Source of the DNA: Sabethes cyaneus
Lineage: Eukaryota; Arthropoda; Insecta; Diptera; Culicidae
Direction of reading: 5' to 3'
Assembly (NCBI RefSeq): GCF_943734655.1
Contig: NC_071354.1
Location: 193,414,911 to 193,478,910 of the forward strand
DNA length: 64,000 bases
Under the pieces are notes generated by a model. The model was given only the letters and a program-made list of their open reading frames with translations, was not told where the DNA came from and searched no databases. A program made the position numbers and the translations under genes. This document shows positions 26,034-43,778 of this stretch, in pieces (position 1 is the first letter of the stretch; the number at the start of each line of letters is the position of its first letter).

Positions 26034-26820
26034 TGTAATTTTTTTCTCTTTTTCTGTCCCATTTGTTCACTTTTTTATGTTTTTCTCCTGACCTGTACCA
26101 TTTTCTTGGTTTTTGCTCTCACTTTTCTTCTTGTTATATCCGATTTTCTTTTTTTTTCTACCCCATGTCTCTTGTTTCATTGTTCCGTTTTTTTTTGTTT
26201 CCTGTTCCTGTTTTTCTTATGTCCTGCTGTTTTTCGTTATTTTTCCCGTCTTCCATCTCTTTTCCACTTTTATTGGTTGACCAAACTCGTGACTTTAGTC
26301 ATGACCTTGAAATGCGGTCAGGCATATATTAATATTTTTTTGAAACGATGATTCTACAATTGATGAAGGGACGGTAAGGGAAAGTAATGAAGAAAGATTT
26401 TTTTCCCGGAATGAAGGGGAAGGGTGGAAAGGAAGGGGGGGGGGGGGGTAATAGGTAGGTATGCTTAACAAGTTGTCGTTGTGACTCCTATCTTTTGTCC
26501 AATGCTGGAAGGTGCATGGGTCGAACCAACCTGTAATCAGACTTTTATTGGTTTCCAGTTTTCGTATTTTTTTATCTTCTTTTTTCTCATTTGTCGTCGT
26601 CGTATATTTCGTTTTCCTCTTTGTGTTACTCTGTCTTTTCTGTTTCGTTTATTCTGTTTTAGATTTTCACTTTTCCCTTTCTTCACCGATTTGTCTTATT
26701 TTATCTCCCGTTTTTACTCTTTTACTCTTTCATTTTACTTTTTCTTTAGTCCGTTTTTCTTGTTTTTATTTTTTTCAATTTCCAGTTTCGTTTTTGTCCC
26801 GTCTTTCTCTTTATAAATAA
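26034..26820. repeat. Pyrimidine-rich low-complexity tract
   Basis: The + strand is dominated by T and C with TTTTTCT-type words at 26034-26270 and 26560-26820. An intervening stretch carries a short G-run near 26437-26448. ORFs here encode Phe/Leu/Ser-rich strings and are composition artefacts. A similar tract is at 27690-27830. Confidence 0.7.
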
Positions 26821-28945
26821 CGTTTGGCCTTTTTTATGTTGTATGTATGTATGGGAGTAGCCACCATCACCTCAAGGGTTTCCCATTGTATGCAAGTAGA
26901 ATTACTGCCGAATTTATCTACCTAGCAACTTTCATGTCAATGCTGTTCGTGAAGGACCAAAAGGGGTTGGGTGGATCTATAAGCAATGCCGCTTATATGA
27001 TTCCACGGCAATATACGACACTCCTTCCAGCATAGACTTCCCGTTTCTAGATACATAACTTCGCCGTGCAAACTTATCTTGCGTGATGATTTGTGTGCTA
27101 GAAGGGTGCGTCAAAATCCTTTTCGAGCTTATATGACTTGGGCTGGTTACCACATCCCTCATCCAGTCTTCGATTCATTCGATACCCTGATGATCCTTTC
27201 CCTTTACGATAATGATGGTAGGTATATGCTAATGTAATAAAATATGTGTTATATGAATATACATTATATGAAGATATATAGACAAAAACAGAACAATCTC
27301 ACCAGCAGTCCTTCGAATGGAATAGAGTTGCATCATTTCAGTTTACATGAGTGTTCCATTATTAATTTAATTTTTCCTTCTGGTATCCATGAGCATTATT
27401 TAAACTTTCTTTGGCCCGAGTTTTCACTGTATAGTAGGAGGTGCTTACTTCATGAGCTGAAACGAAACAAATCATTAAAATTACTTATGTTAAGCTTACC
27501 TACTAACAAGGTCGTGTGGCTCAGTCGTCATCCAAACCCGCAGTTTTGAGATCAGGCAGCCGGGAACCACGCATCATCGCACCTCCTAGCTTGGCTACTC
27601 AATCGAGCATTACCGGGTAAGGATACGTGGAGGCACTAGGTAGGGGCTTTGGATGGCTGGAGCTATGTTGGGCGCTTCCTCATTTGCCTTCCCCATTTCA
27701 TACCCACTTTTGACCTTTTTTATGTTTCCTCTTTTCCTCTACAGGGTTTTTCCCTCTGGTTTGTTTTCTGTTTCGTATCCTCTTTCTGTTTTGTATTTTT
27801 TTTTGTTTCGATTATAGTCACTTTTACAAGCTTATGTCATTCGTGACTTCTGCGGCGTTGGGATTTGAACCCGGGGCTCGAGAGGCGTGCTAGAATCAGA
27901 AAAGAAACCCTCCCCGGACCCGGAATCGGCCATATGGCCTCTGAGAGACATGAGATGATCGCCAATCGTATTTTGTCGAATGCTGATATTTTTTGATATG
28001 CGACACGACATGCTTTACTGATGCTGAAATGTCCCGTTACGGGAACCGGTTCCGGATTTAAAGTTTTCCCCCGGATCCAGATGGCGCGCACCATGGCTGC
28101 TAACTGCGGCAAAGTAACTGATACGTCTACAGTCGATGATATGTTTACGAAAATCAACAGATTTCAAACAAATTTTAGATATTTGGCAGCTTAATCTAAA
28201 AAAGCCATATCTCGGTCCCCCAAGGAACTCCGGAATAACTCCGGGACCATATGACATATGGCCATTATCTATAGATATTATGAAAATAGAAAATATTTTC
28301 GGCAAAATTCCCAAATTTGGTGAAAAACTATTGAAAGATAAAAAAGTTACGGCCATTTTAGTGAATTTTGCGATGCTAAAAATGAAGTAGACCAGGAGGG
28401 GTTAAGGGACGGTGGGACAAAAGAGGCTGCTGATGACAGGAGGTTGCTGACAGAAAGGGGGGAGTAACGCCCACATGACTGTAACAATTTATCCGTATAA
28501 CAGTAAAAATCAAAATACGAAACACTAAACGGCAATGCTCGCAGTTGTAGATTTGTCAAGTGTAATTATGCGCCGAATCAAAGTGACCCGTATAGAAAGG
28601 GTTCGACCATTAGTGCTAAGTGTTGCTGGCCGACTCTATTTGATTCACAGGGCCATCATGGGCAATTGTATGTGGCATATTCCAGAATGGGCTCGGCCAA
28701 TAATTTGTGCATACTTGCTCCAGGTGGTTGAAACTAAAAACATTGTTTGCAAACAAGTTTTGTCTTGAAGTGAGATGAAAGGAATGACAGGTTTTTTGCA
28801 TCCATGGAAAAAACACTGTTGCACCTTCTACTTTTTTTTTTGAAAAGTACAATAACAAAACTATTCATTACCTATGGGTGGGGTGGCCATTATTAGCGGA
28901 AGGTGCAAATAGGATGAATGTCTTTGTTTCTCTTTCTTTATAGGG
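26821..28945. other. Intronic sequence with one SINE-like unit
   Basis: No gene recognised. On the minus strand near 27850-27885 a tRNA-T-arm-like GGGTTCAAATCCC (B-box match) suggests a SINE remnant, but no complete cloverleaf could be drawn. A pyrimidine-rich tract lies at 27690-27830. Confidence 0.4.
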
Positions 28946-29214
28946 TACTAGCTGACCCGATAAACTTCGTATTGCCACAAATTAACCTGTGTTGTACATA
29001 AATCATGAATCTCGGTTTATCTTTGTCACTATCTCGAGTTTTGCAAGCCCCCCAGTGGGCGGCGCTTCCGACGGCGGGTCACCGGCAACACTCGCGACCG
29101 GCTCGTCCTGAATGATCTAGTGTTACTATAGATAGTTTTTGTGGTCTTGTTATTGATTAATGTTTTATGGAAGAGACTCGAATTTCTCGAGTTGGATTAG
29201 TTTTTGAGTTTCGC

Positions 29215-31085
29215 AAAAATTTCTGTTTTATTTGTATGAGAGTCCATATCCCCCTACCACAGGGGTGAGAGGTCTCTAACTATCATAAAATAAATTCAAG
29301 ACTCAAAAATCTCCTACATGCTAAATTTGGTTCCATTTGCTTGATTAGTACTCAAATTATAAGGAAATTTGTATTTCATTTGTATGGGAGCCCACCCTCT
29401 TAAAAGGGAAAGGGGTCGTAATACACCACAGAAAAAAATTCTGCCATCTAAAACTCTCACATGCCAAATTTGGTTCCATTTGCTTGATTAGTTCTAAAGT
29501 TATGAGCAAATTTGTATTTCGTTTGAATGGGAGCCCCCCCCCCCTCCTAAAAAGGTAAGAAGTCCTAATTCATAATGGGAAAAATGGTTGCCTCCAAAAA
29601 CACCCACATGCCAAATATGGTTCCATTTGCTTGATTAGTTCTCGAATTATGAGGAAATTTGTATTTCATTTGTGTAGAAGCCCCCCCTCTTGAAGTGTGG
29701 AAGGATCCTAATTCACCGTAGAAAATATTTTTGCCTCCAAAAACCTCCACATGCCGAATTTGGTTCTATTTGTTTGATTAGTTCTCGAGTTATGGGGAAA
29801 TTTGTATTTCATTTGTATCGGAGCCCCCCCTCCTAATGTGGAAAGAGGTCCTAATTCATCACAGAAAAAATTCTTGCCTCCAAAAACACCTACACGCCAA
29901 ATTTGGTTCCATTTGTTGGATTAGTTCTCGAGTTATGAGGAAATTTGTATTTCGTTTGTATAGGACCCCCCCTTCTAAAGTGGGGAGGGGTCCCAATTCA
30001 TCATTGAAAAAAAAATTGTCTCCAAAAACACACATATGCCAAATTTGGTTCAATTCGCTTGATTAGTTCTCGAGTTATGAGGAAATTTGTATTTCATTTG
30101 TACAGGAGCCCCTCCTCTTAAGGTGGGGAGGGGTCCCAATTCACCATAGAAAATTTTCTTGCTCTCGAAAACCTTCACATGCCAAATTTGGTTGCATTTG
30201 CTTGATTAGTTCTCGAGTTATGAGGAAATTTGTATGGAAGCCCCCCCTCTTAAAGGGGAGAGGAGTTACAATTCCCCTTATAAAGAGGGAGGGGTCTCAA
30301 TTTACCATAGAATAAATTCTTGTCACCGAAAACACCCACATGCCAAATTTGGTTCTATTTGCTTGATTAGTTCTCGAGTTATGAGGAAATTTGTATTTCA
30401 TTTGTATAGGAGCCCCCCCTCCTAAAGTGGGGAGAGGTTCTTATTCATCATAGAAAAAATTCTTGCCTCCAAAAACACCTACATGCCAAATTTGGTTCCA
30501 TTTGCTGGATTAGCTCTCGGGTTATAAGGAAATTTGTATTTCGTTTGTATAGGAGCCCACCCCCCCCACTTAAAGTGGGGAGGGGTCCCAATTCATCATA
30601 GAAAAAAATTTTGTCTCCAAAAACACACACATGCCAAATTTGGTTCCATTTGCTTGATTAGTTCTCGAGTTATGAGGAAATTGGTATTTCATTTGTACAG
30701 GAGCCCCCCCTCTTAAAGTGAGGAGGGGTCCTAATTCAACATAGAAAATTTTCTTGCCCTCGAAAACTTTCACATGCCAAATTTGGTTCCATTTGCTTGA
30801 TTAGTTCTCGAGTTATGAGGAAATTTGTATGGAAACCCCCCCTCTTAAAGGGGAGAGGAGTTATAATTCCCCTTATAAAGAGGGGAGGGGTCTCAAATTA
30901 CCCTAGAATAAATTCTTGTCACCGAAAACACCCACATGCCAAATTTGGTTCTATTTGCTTGATTAGTTCTCGAGTTATGCAGAAATTTGTGTTTCATTTG
31001 TATGGGAGCCCCCCCTCTTAGTGGGGGGAGGGGTCTCTAACCATCACTAAAACCTTTCCTGGCCCCAAAAACCTCTACATGCAAA
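29215..31085 (+). repeat. About 12 tandem monomers of about 145 bp
   Basis: Each monomer contains CAAATTTGGTTCCATTTGC, then TTCTCGAGTTATGAGGAAAT, then GGGAGCCCCCCC and GGGGAGGGGTCC blocks. Units start near 29325, 29467, 29607, 29755, 29897, 30036, 30182, 30340, 30487, 30633, 30778 and 30935. A repeated double unit (30182 and 30778) shows higher-order duplication. Confidence 0.9.
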
Positions 31086-31133
31086 TTTTCACGCCGATTG
31101 GTTCAGTAGTTTTTGATTCTATAAGGAACACAG

Positions 31134-36019
<4,886 letters not shown>

Positions 36020-36240
36020 AATCCTTCTTTATAGGTATAGATTATAAGGATTTCCGTAAAGAAAACAGATGTGTAAGAGCCCGGGTAGACAAAAGAGGGG
36101 AAGCTGAAAAATGGGGAGGAACGTCCAAAAGAGGAACAAGCGTTATATTTTTGCATTATAAGCATTTCGGTTACAATAACTGATGTACAAGTGACTATGA
36201 GACAAAGGCGCCCCGAGTAAGATCGGGCACTCAGCTAGTA

Positions 36241-36835
36241 TATTATATATTTTTTTTTAAAATTAGTATAAGCCTTAAGTCAACCTTGCATATTTGAACA
36301 TGGAATTGCCAAACAAATTCATGTGCATGCGAACATTCTGATCTAATGCGATTCCGTTGCTTTCCATCTTGATCATATCAATTATCACCGTCAATTTTCT
36401 TCTTCTCAGGACACTTCTTTGATAAGCACTACATTCGAAAACTGTTTAGCCACAAAACCGATTTATATCTCAGTCACAAACGCGCACATCTCCCAGATAA
36501 ATTGAATGAAAAATTATTAGCAATGACCTTTACATTTAAATACTAATGTATCTCTATATACTTTGGAAAAACTACTAATGAAATTCGGAAGAGTATTAAT
36601 GACTCATTTTATTTTGAATGAATATTGTGGTATGTATGGACCAATTTAAATTGGTAATTATAAATGTAAACAATTTTGGAATGATATTGTATAAAATGTA
36701 GTGAGCCTTAATTATAATTTTCTGAGAATAGATGTAGTATGTAATTAGTCACAAAGCCAATTGTGCGCTGCTTGGAAGGATTTGCCATGTTTAGCCAGTC
36801 GTCACTAACCTACTACAACCTTACCTTTTTTACAG
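36241..36835 (+). other. End of intron 1
   Basis: AT-rich, no repeat family recognised, ending in a pyrimidine tract and ACAG acceptor at 36832-36835. Confidence 0.55.
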
Positions 36836-36910
36836 TATCCATGGACGTCAAGCTATAATCCAACAACTTCGTTTAGTTTGTCATCCGGTTCCACCTATGG
36901 AAGCAGTAGA
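36836..36910 (+). CDS. Large Ser/Arg-rich Trp-pair repeat protein, coding exon 2
   Basis: The acceptor CTTTTTTACAG ends at 36835 and the donor GTATGT starts at 36911. The 75 nt encode 25 codons starting Y-P-W-T-S-S-Y-N-P and ending T-Y-G-S-S-R, Ser/Tyr-rich like the neighbouring exons. It enters and leaves in phase 0, so skipping it keeps the reading frame; it could be an alternative cassette exon. The track threshold is far above its size, so it is placed by splice sites and composition only. Confidence 0.75.
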
Positions 36911-37755
36911 GTATGTATTATCGATTAGCCTAGCTCGTGTCGGTTGTGTCTCCTTGTTTACGATTCGCCATCCCATTGCTGTTGTGTTACCCTCCAGTCT
37001 ATACATCAATCGTCCAATAACTGAGTCGATTCGCTTTTGATCCACCTATTTGTGTGCACCCTGTTTATGATTGGTCCTACAATACCAATTGTATTTTTAT
37101 CCATGATTGTTATTCCATTCGAATTCTACTTCTATAATCACCCTGAACCCCATTTTCCGGAACCATCTGTTGACCTAAAAATCTAAAAAACACTTGCAGT
37201 CAAAGCTAAGCCAAGCTACCAGGTCGCCGCCTGATTGACATGACAGACGACGAGTCGTGTTTCGGCCAGTTACTTCAGATCCGTTTCGTCTGTATGTAGG
37301 ATATTTTTGGCAGCACTTTAGTTAGGTTCATTCCGTCGCTGCGCGGTCGCCGCACGCCGCCGCTTTGAACGCATTCAAAGAGACACAGCAAAAGTCAGTA
37401 AGCATTACTAGGTATCTAGTTATTTGAAAGATCGGAAAAAATGTTTTGGCGTTGCTAGTTGGTTGGAAGTAAGCATTCTAACGTTGTTGTTTTTTTTCCT
37501 ACTTTACATAAATTAAACTTAATTGTGACACAGGCAGGACGTCCCGTTGCAAAATGCTGCCAAAACAGCTAACTATGCCGGCGCCATGCTTAGGAACTAT
37601 TGGCAGAGACTATGGGTGCAATATTTTCGACTATTAACGATAAATGTTCGCCCGGCGGTGGGTTTTTGTTTCATCTTCAAACTCTTACCGGTCACATTTG
37701 AAACCTAATCCATGTTTCGATTCTAATTGTTTGTTTGTTTTTTGCTTTCTTTCAG
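36911..37755 (+). other. Intron 2
   Basis: GTATGT donor and TTCTTTCAG acceptor, 845 bp. A GC-rich patch near 37340-37370 has the character of regulatory sequence; no repeats or RNA genes recognised. Confidence 0.7.
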
Positions 37756-40700
37756 TACTCTTCCGAACCGTCAAGCTCACGGTTTAGTACCTTGGGTGGA
37801 AGCAGCTTTCGTCCATCGTATACTTTCGGTACTTACCGATCTCCACGGACCACCACGTCGAATGTATCGACCTACATCAGTCGTTACTCCAGCCTCGCAG
37901 CGGAAAAGGAGAAAGAAAAGGAACGTGAAAAGGCCAAAGAGGAAGAGCGGCGTCGTGAGCGGGAACGTGAACGAGAGCAACGCGAGAAAGAGCGAGAAAA
38001 AGAGCGCGATCGGGAAAAGGATCGGCTTATCGAAACTTCGCGCAAACTTGAGGCGGAGTTAGAGAAAGAGAAGCCAAAATTTGTTAAGAAATCCGCCCTT
38101 ATTGCGGCAAAATATGGTGCCACGGTAGAAAGCGAAGATGCGACTAAAGCGGGATCGAAAGCAGCTATCAGTAAGCCAAAAAAGGATAACGCCCCACCCG
38201 TTACGTTTACTACTAGGTATGGGAAAACGGGAGTAGCACGTGAAAAGTCCAGAGAACCAAGTCCAGCTGCCAGGTCTAATTCAATAACCAATCTAGCAGG
38301 GAATCGTGCTAAAGCTCGAGATCCAAGTCCCGCCGGCGGGGCTGCTTCCAGTAGAATCCGTTCTAGAGATCCAAGTCCAGCGGTTGACAACAAAAAGACT
38401 GGCGGATATGCAGCGGCCATTGCTAGCAAGCTCGAGAATGGAATCAATCAATCGACAACCAGAGAATACAAGCGACAAGCATCGAATACGGTTGGAAGTT
38501 TCCTGCAGAACAGAGCAAGATCGCGAGATCCTAGTCCTACAGTTCGAACGAAAACCTCACGAGAATCCAGTCCAGTGGAAACGAAAAAGATTACGAAACC
38601 CTTCATAGCCCGATCAAGAGATCCTAGTCCAGTGGTTGTAACTAAAACGAATTCTGTGACCAATAAGTTTACGGCTAATGCGAGGTCACAACCTCATGAT
38701 GCAGCTGGTGCCGACGCGAAAAAGTTCTCTAGCAGTGTTACCGTTCGAACTGGTGCAAGATCAAGAGATCCAAGTCCAGCCGAGTCAAAGAAAATTCCAA
38801 TTTTCACTTCTAGTAAACTGAGATCTCGAGATCCAAGCCCAGCAAGTACGAAAACGTCGACATTTTCAAGCGGCTCACTAAGAACTAGAACACGAGATCC
38901 TAGCCCAATAGGAACAAAACAGTCCCAACCCTACACAAGATCACAAACTGCATTAGATAAAACAACTGGAATGCAATCTCTAACGCTACCAGGGACGACC
39001 AGGACTCGAGATCCAAGTCCATCGTTTTCGAAGATACGTAGTCGCGATCCCAGTCCTGCACAGTCCTGTACATCCGGAACTAGACGTTCTTCGCGTGAGC
39101 CAAGCCCAGCGGAATCCATTCGTGAGAAGTACGGTCTCAACACAAGCTCGTACCGCCCGTACGGCAGAAGTAACAGTGCATTGAACACCAGTTCGTCTCG
39201 TCTACCGGCTAGTTCTAGTCCAGTTCCAGGTGCAGTTGCATTATCCTATATGACGACTAACGAAGCAATAGCTGCCAGAGTCAGTCGTCCTTCGTCAAGA
39301 ATTGCGAACTCCCAATCCAGGGAAACCTCACAGTGTCCATCGCCTCTGTTGATTCGAAGTCAAATTTTCTCCCCCGAACCTCCAGTGCCGATCGTAGAGA
39401 ATGGCAAAAAAGAGGACGCAGAAGAGGAAAGTTCGTCGACAACGGAGTCTAGCTCTTCTGAGGAAGAGTCTTCCGAAGAAACGGAAAGTAGTGTTGAACC
39501 TGAACCCAAAATTTTCATTGAAGTTACGCTGGTAACGCGTGGTACTTCTCCAACACCCCCTGGTTCTACACCGTACATCAGAGCTAGACGTGCTGAAATG
39601 TGTAAAACTATCGAAAAAACAATCCAAAAGCAGTTGTTGAATGTACAAACAGCTGACAAAGCAATTCAGTCGGATCGGATGGACGACTCAACCAGGTACC
39701 TTCGATACGCCCAGCCAACAACAAGAAACTGGTCCCCATTTCTGGACTCCAAGTTCAGCTCCAGCGGCTCTTCGGGATACACCAGATACTCAAGTGCATC
39801 CTCCCGATACAGTCGTGACAGCCAGAGTCAAAGCCGCGAAACCAGCGTCTGCTCAAACCGAAGTGACGCCACCGAAAAGAAGGAAGAGAAAATCTCAACC
39901 CTAGCAGCTCGCGTAAAAGAAATGAGCCTGTCGAAATCTACCAGCCCGAAAGTGAATTCATCCGCCAGCAGATCGTCAACGAGCACTCCTTCTTTCAAGC
40001 AGAAGACCCCTCCAAAGCAAAAATCACCCGAAAAGCCTCCACCTGCTCCAGCGAAGGACGGCTCCCCAACGAAGACGGCAACGAATGCCGCCAATTCCAG
40101 AATAAACAAAGACTTCCGCAAGTCCGCCCTAAATATGGGTCCAGCACCGGACAGACCGCGGAAAGGTTCCACTTCGTCCAGCAAGTCCAGCTCATCGACA
40201 TCGTCTGCATCGACAGCGACGCCGGTAGCGGAAACGATCACTCAGAACGGCACCGTTAGTAGTAGTCGAATACCACAGAATTCACGCGCAAGTGCAAGTC
40301 CTGCCCGCCGTTCGGATCGATCTTCGTCGTCCAGCTCGGAAGTGAGCACGTCCACTACCGCTTCGACGACCTCGACAGAGTCGGGTGGAAAGCAACGCAT
40401 TATATCATCGACCGATGCGGTTACCGATGCGTCAAATGCCAACAACGAACTGCTGATGCGTGCAATTCAGTTGGCAACGAACTTTGTCAACAACAATCGC
40501 AATAATCCGATCGGTTGGAACGATACCAACAGTGTGACGAGTGCGACTGAAAGTCTAAGCTTAGACCATGGGTCGAAATCCGGCTGGGAAGCGGGAACGC
40601 ATTACATGGAAAGCATAAAAGATGAAGATTCTACCGAAGAAGAGGAGGAGGAGGAGGCCGATGAAGCAAACCGCACGTCCGGTTTGCTGCAGGCAAAATG

Positions 40701-42110
40701 GTGGAACAATGATACTGTGGGCGTTCAACATTCACCAGTTACGGCACAAGATGCCTCACCTAAAGCTAGAACTTTCATGTACCGCATTCGACCCGTTCAG
40801 TCGGGCGAGAAAGCTTGGTGGCTGACCGAGGATCAGGACAATAAGGAATCATCCGTTGAGTCACCTGCCAGAGATACTGAACGTTCGAAAACGGATGAAA
40901 GTAAAACTAAGAGTCCAGGATCGGAACAGGTGGCTTGGTGGTTGTCAAATGATGGAAACGATAACGACGAAAGTGACAGCCGAAAGGCACTGGAAAATAA
41001 TCGAATTAACGATGAAGGTGAAGAAAATAAGCTCGTGAAGCTCACTAAAATTGATTCAGGCGAGAAGGCCTGGTGGATGACAAATAATGCGAGTAACGTA
41101 GCTTCCAAAGAAAACTCACCGGAGAAGAAGAGTCCAGGATTTACGCTGTACACGCTGGAAGCTGAAGACCAAGCTTGGTGGGACGAAGCCATGGCAGATT
41201 TGGAGAAGAAAGATAAATCAAGTACTGCTAGCAGTAGCAGTAAAGCTCCATCTAAAGAATCAACACCGGAGCCCAAAACTCAAGGTTTCATAATTTCCCG
41301 TGTCAAATCCGGTGAACGGGCATGGTGGATGTGTAGTACGGAAAAAGTAAACGAAGCAGTGAACAGTGATGGCTCCTCAGTTCGAGAGTGCAGTCCCGTG
41401 AAGGCGAAACCGTTCAAAATCACCCGAATAGAATCGGGCGAAGCTCCTTGGTGGATGACAGACACGCAGGAAAACGCCATCTCCCGGTCCGGATCCAAAG
41501 CAAACGTTGTCAGCCGTTCGAACAGTTTCAATTCGAAACAATCCAACAGTCCAACGAAGTATAAAATAACTCGAGTTGAGTCCGGCGAGAAAGCCTGGTG
41601 GATGGACAGTCCGGAGGAGAAGAGTGTAAGTCCCCAAAAGTTATCCTCTTTCATCGAAACACACGGAGAGGAGGAAAACCATCAGTCTCAAATGGACAGT
41701 GAATTAGACGAGGAGATACGAAATATAGGAAAATTTGTTGCTGGTTTACCGCATTTTCCTAACGGTGAGTTCACTGTGGAAACAGTTATCGAAACTCCCC
41801 TTGGTGATCGTGCTAGTCCGGAGGGCGTCGAAGACGCCAAAGATACCCATCGATCATCGCCGTACGACAACATTCCCACGACCGGCAATGCATCCAGCGC
41901 GGAACCGAAACTGGACCGAAAAGTCCAGTCTACCCAGGAGCCGGTATTTATTTCACGCCATACCAACATCGACGATCTGCTGGGCGGATCATGTCACCCG
42001 CTGAGTCCAATGATGGATCGTTTGTTCGCTTTGGACGGCTTGCAGGAAATCTCACCACAGGATGTGCGGGTGCACGACAGCACGGCGCATTTCATCTATG
42101 GCAGCAGCCG
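37756..42110 (+). CDS. Large Ser/Arg-rich Trp-pair repeat protein, main exon
   Basis: A 4355-nt open exon (1451 codons plus 2 nt) bounded by TTCTTTCAG and GTAAGTGAGC. In the assembled protein it starts at residue 35. Order: a Ser/Tyr/Thr head; a long E/K/R-rich probable coiled coil (37903-38076); about twelve R-S-R-D-P-S-P-like motifs (38249-39117); an acidic E/S tract (39415-39500); a conserved-looking block with R-G-T-S-P-T-P-P-G (39535-39640); Ser/Thr/Pro-rich linkers; an acidic patch (40620-40660); then eight Trp-pair motifs (40699-41601), mostly G-E-K-A-W-W-M preceded by I/V-x-x-x-x-S. The rest is predicted disordered; there is no signal peptide or membrane segment. A cytoskeletal or scaffold role is conceivable, but no named family was recognised. 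A shorter ORF with an upstream in-frame ATG in the intron (37735) is not used. Confidence 0.92.
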
Positions 42111-42221
42111 GTAAGTGAGCTTTTAGGGCGCTCGGAGTGCTTTTGCTATAAAAAGCACTCGGCGTTGCGGTGCGGTTTGGTTTTATTCTCACCACTCCAC
42201 TTCTCGGTTGTTTCGCTTTAG
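42111..42221 (+). other. Intron 3
   Basis: 111-bp intron, donor GTAAGTGAGC, acceptor TTTCGCTTTAG. Splicing completes a split Arg codon (CG then G) and removes the stop that ends the unspliced ORF at 42112-42114. Confidence 0.8.
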
Positions 42222-42261
42222 GTTCAACAGTGGTGAAGACGAGCGAACGGGCAAAGATGTG
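42222..42261 (+). CDS. Large Ser/Arg-rich Trp-pair repeat protein, coding exon 4
   Basis: 40 nt: the first base completes Arg, then 13 codons F-N-S-G-E-D-E-R-T-G-K-D-V lead in phase 0 into GTGAGTATT at 42262. The charged, open sequence and matched splice phase support it. The next exon was not found in the window, so the protein's C-terminus lies outside. Confidence 0.7.
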
Positions 42262-43582
42262 GTGAGTATTGCATGTCTGTGTAGAAAAACTTTGAGTAAT
42301 AATTCAAAAAAGATTTAACTCATGGTTCAATAGTATTTTTGAATTTCCTATAGTATGTTGGAGATTTGTTTGGAATTCAGACAAAACAATCTTTCCATTG
42401 TTTTATGAATTAAATCCATGCAAATTTACCATTTATTTTTTCCATAGTTTCTCAGAGGGAAGGAAAAGAAAGACTACTACTGAAAAAAATATTATGTATT
42501 ACGTTACTAAGCATAATAAAAATGAATTAAATGTATTGTCTTTCTCGACGTGAACTTTGAAATTCGTGAAAAGATCGTTGAAATGAAAATGTATTGCTTG
42601 ACTTTACAAAATATTAACTTTCCCGACAGTTTTTTGATTATTATAGAGCATAAAGACGAAAACGTCATATAATTTCAATGTGAAAAATAATAAGAAAAAC
42701 TAAAATACGTTTAGGAACCAAATTTAAGCAGCCTAGTCGTATCACTGATTGTTACACCTTATTATAAGCGATAGGTTAGCTAAATGGGGGATATCAGCGT
42801 ACTATTTTTCTTGTTAACTTTTATTCTTCAAGATGTTACCACTGAATGTCACTATTATTAAGCTAAACTTCTGATATTTTACATTAAAATTTGAGGCGGT
42901 GGAACTAATTTTAATCACCAAGCTTTTACTGACTTGTCCCAAATTATCACTTATCACAAATTATAAGTTTGTGATGCAAACGCTCACATTTCTACTACAG
43001 TATGTTATGTTAAAATTAAGTGCTTGATATTTACAACTATTGTAATGAATGCTCAAATTAGCAAGGTAGCGATTCGCCTCAGAAGCTGAAAAAATGTAGG
43101 TTTTCTGAAAACAATGTTTAATTCATCATATTTCTTGTCCAAAATACAGTAAATTGTGTTTCTACGAATTACATTTATGGTTAAGTGATTCAAGATGATG
43201 TTCTTATCAAAAAATAATAACAAGAAGAGCTAGTAATGGGGTCTTCGATTATAGGCTTATTTATGTTCAACTGATTAAAATAGGCGACCCCTGATTAATC
43301 CGTTGCTTACCATCATGCATGAAAAAGTTTATATCAATCGATATTTTTTTTTCAATCGATATGCAAGATAGTTGTTAAAGCTGGTTTGCTTTTCCAACAA
43401 ACTCATTATTTGAAAAGCAGTTTTTTCAACTGTTATATAGCCGCAATGCAAAATATTTGAAACAAACGCTTGATAAGCTACTGTGTAACAAAGATGTTTG
43501 TTGTCAGACTTGATTTGCTTTTTTTGCTTCGTTTTTGCGTCAAACACAATTTGAAAAAGTGGTGTATAGTACAATTATAGGG

Positions 43583-43778
43583 TAAATTATTATCTACAAT
43601 ATTGTTGTAGAAAGTATAGTTTATCTTCCATATTCATGTCGCTATAGAGTTGGTGGTTGGTAGCAAAAAGAGCGCTATTTCGGCTACCAACGGAGTAGTA
43701 GCCTCATAGTACCATAATTCCAAAACATAAAGCTATATTATTATGATTATTATCAACAAGATTGTAGATAATAACGGG
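43583..43778. repeat. Short inverted-repeat element
   Basis: TTATTATCTACAAT (43587-43600) and its complement ATTGTAGATAATAA (43761-43774), with imperfect extension, enclose about 160 bp. Likely a small MITE or its remnant, abutting the repeat at 43774-43886. Confidence 0.55.

Noticed and set aside
26034..26820. Phe/Leu/Ser-rich ORFs resembling membrane proteins
   Set aside because: They derive from a pyrimidine-rich low-complexity tract and overlap in two frames.
27840..27930. tRNA gene on the minus strand
   Set aside because: Only a T-arm/B-box-like segment is seen; no acceptor stem or anticodon arm could be paired, so at most a SINE remnant.
29215..31085. CRISPR-like regular repeats
   Set aside because: Units are about 145 bp, degenerate and without unique spacers; eukaryotic satellite within a transposon.
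37727..38062. Alternative start of the main exon at an intronic ATG (37735)
   Set aside because: The codons before 37756 are the intron's polypyrimidine tract and acceptor; the phase-0 join to 36910 is better supported.
37884..38447. 187-codon Ser/Leu-rich ORF on the minus strand, and other antisense ORFs across 38000-41700
   Set aside because: Shadows of the strongly coding + strand exon; caused by its biased codons.
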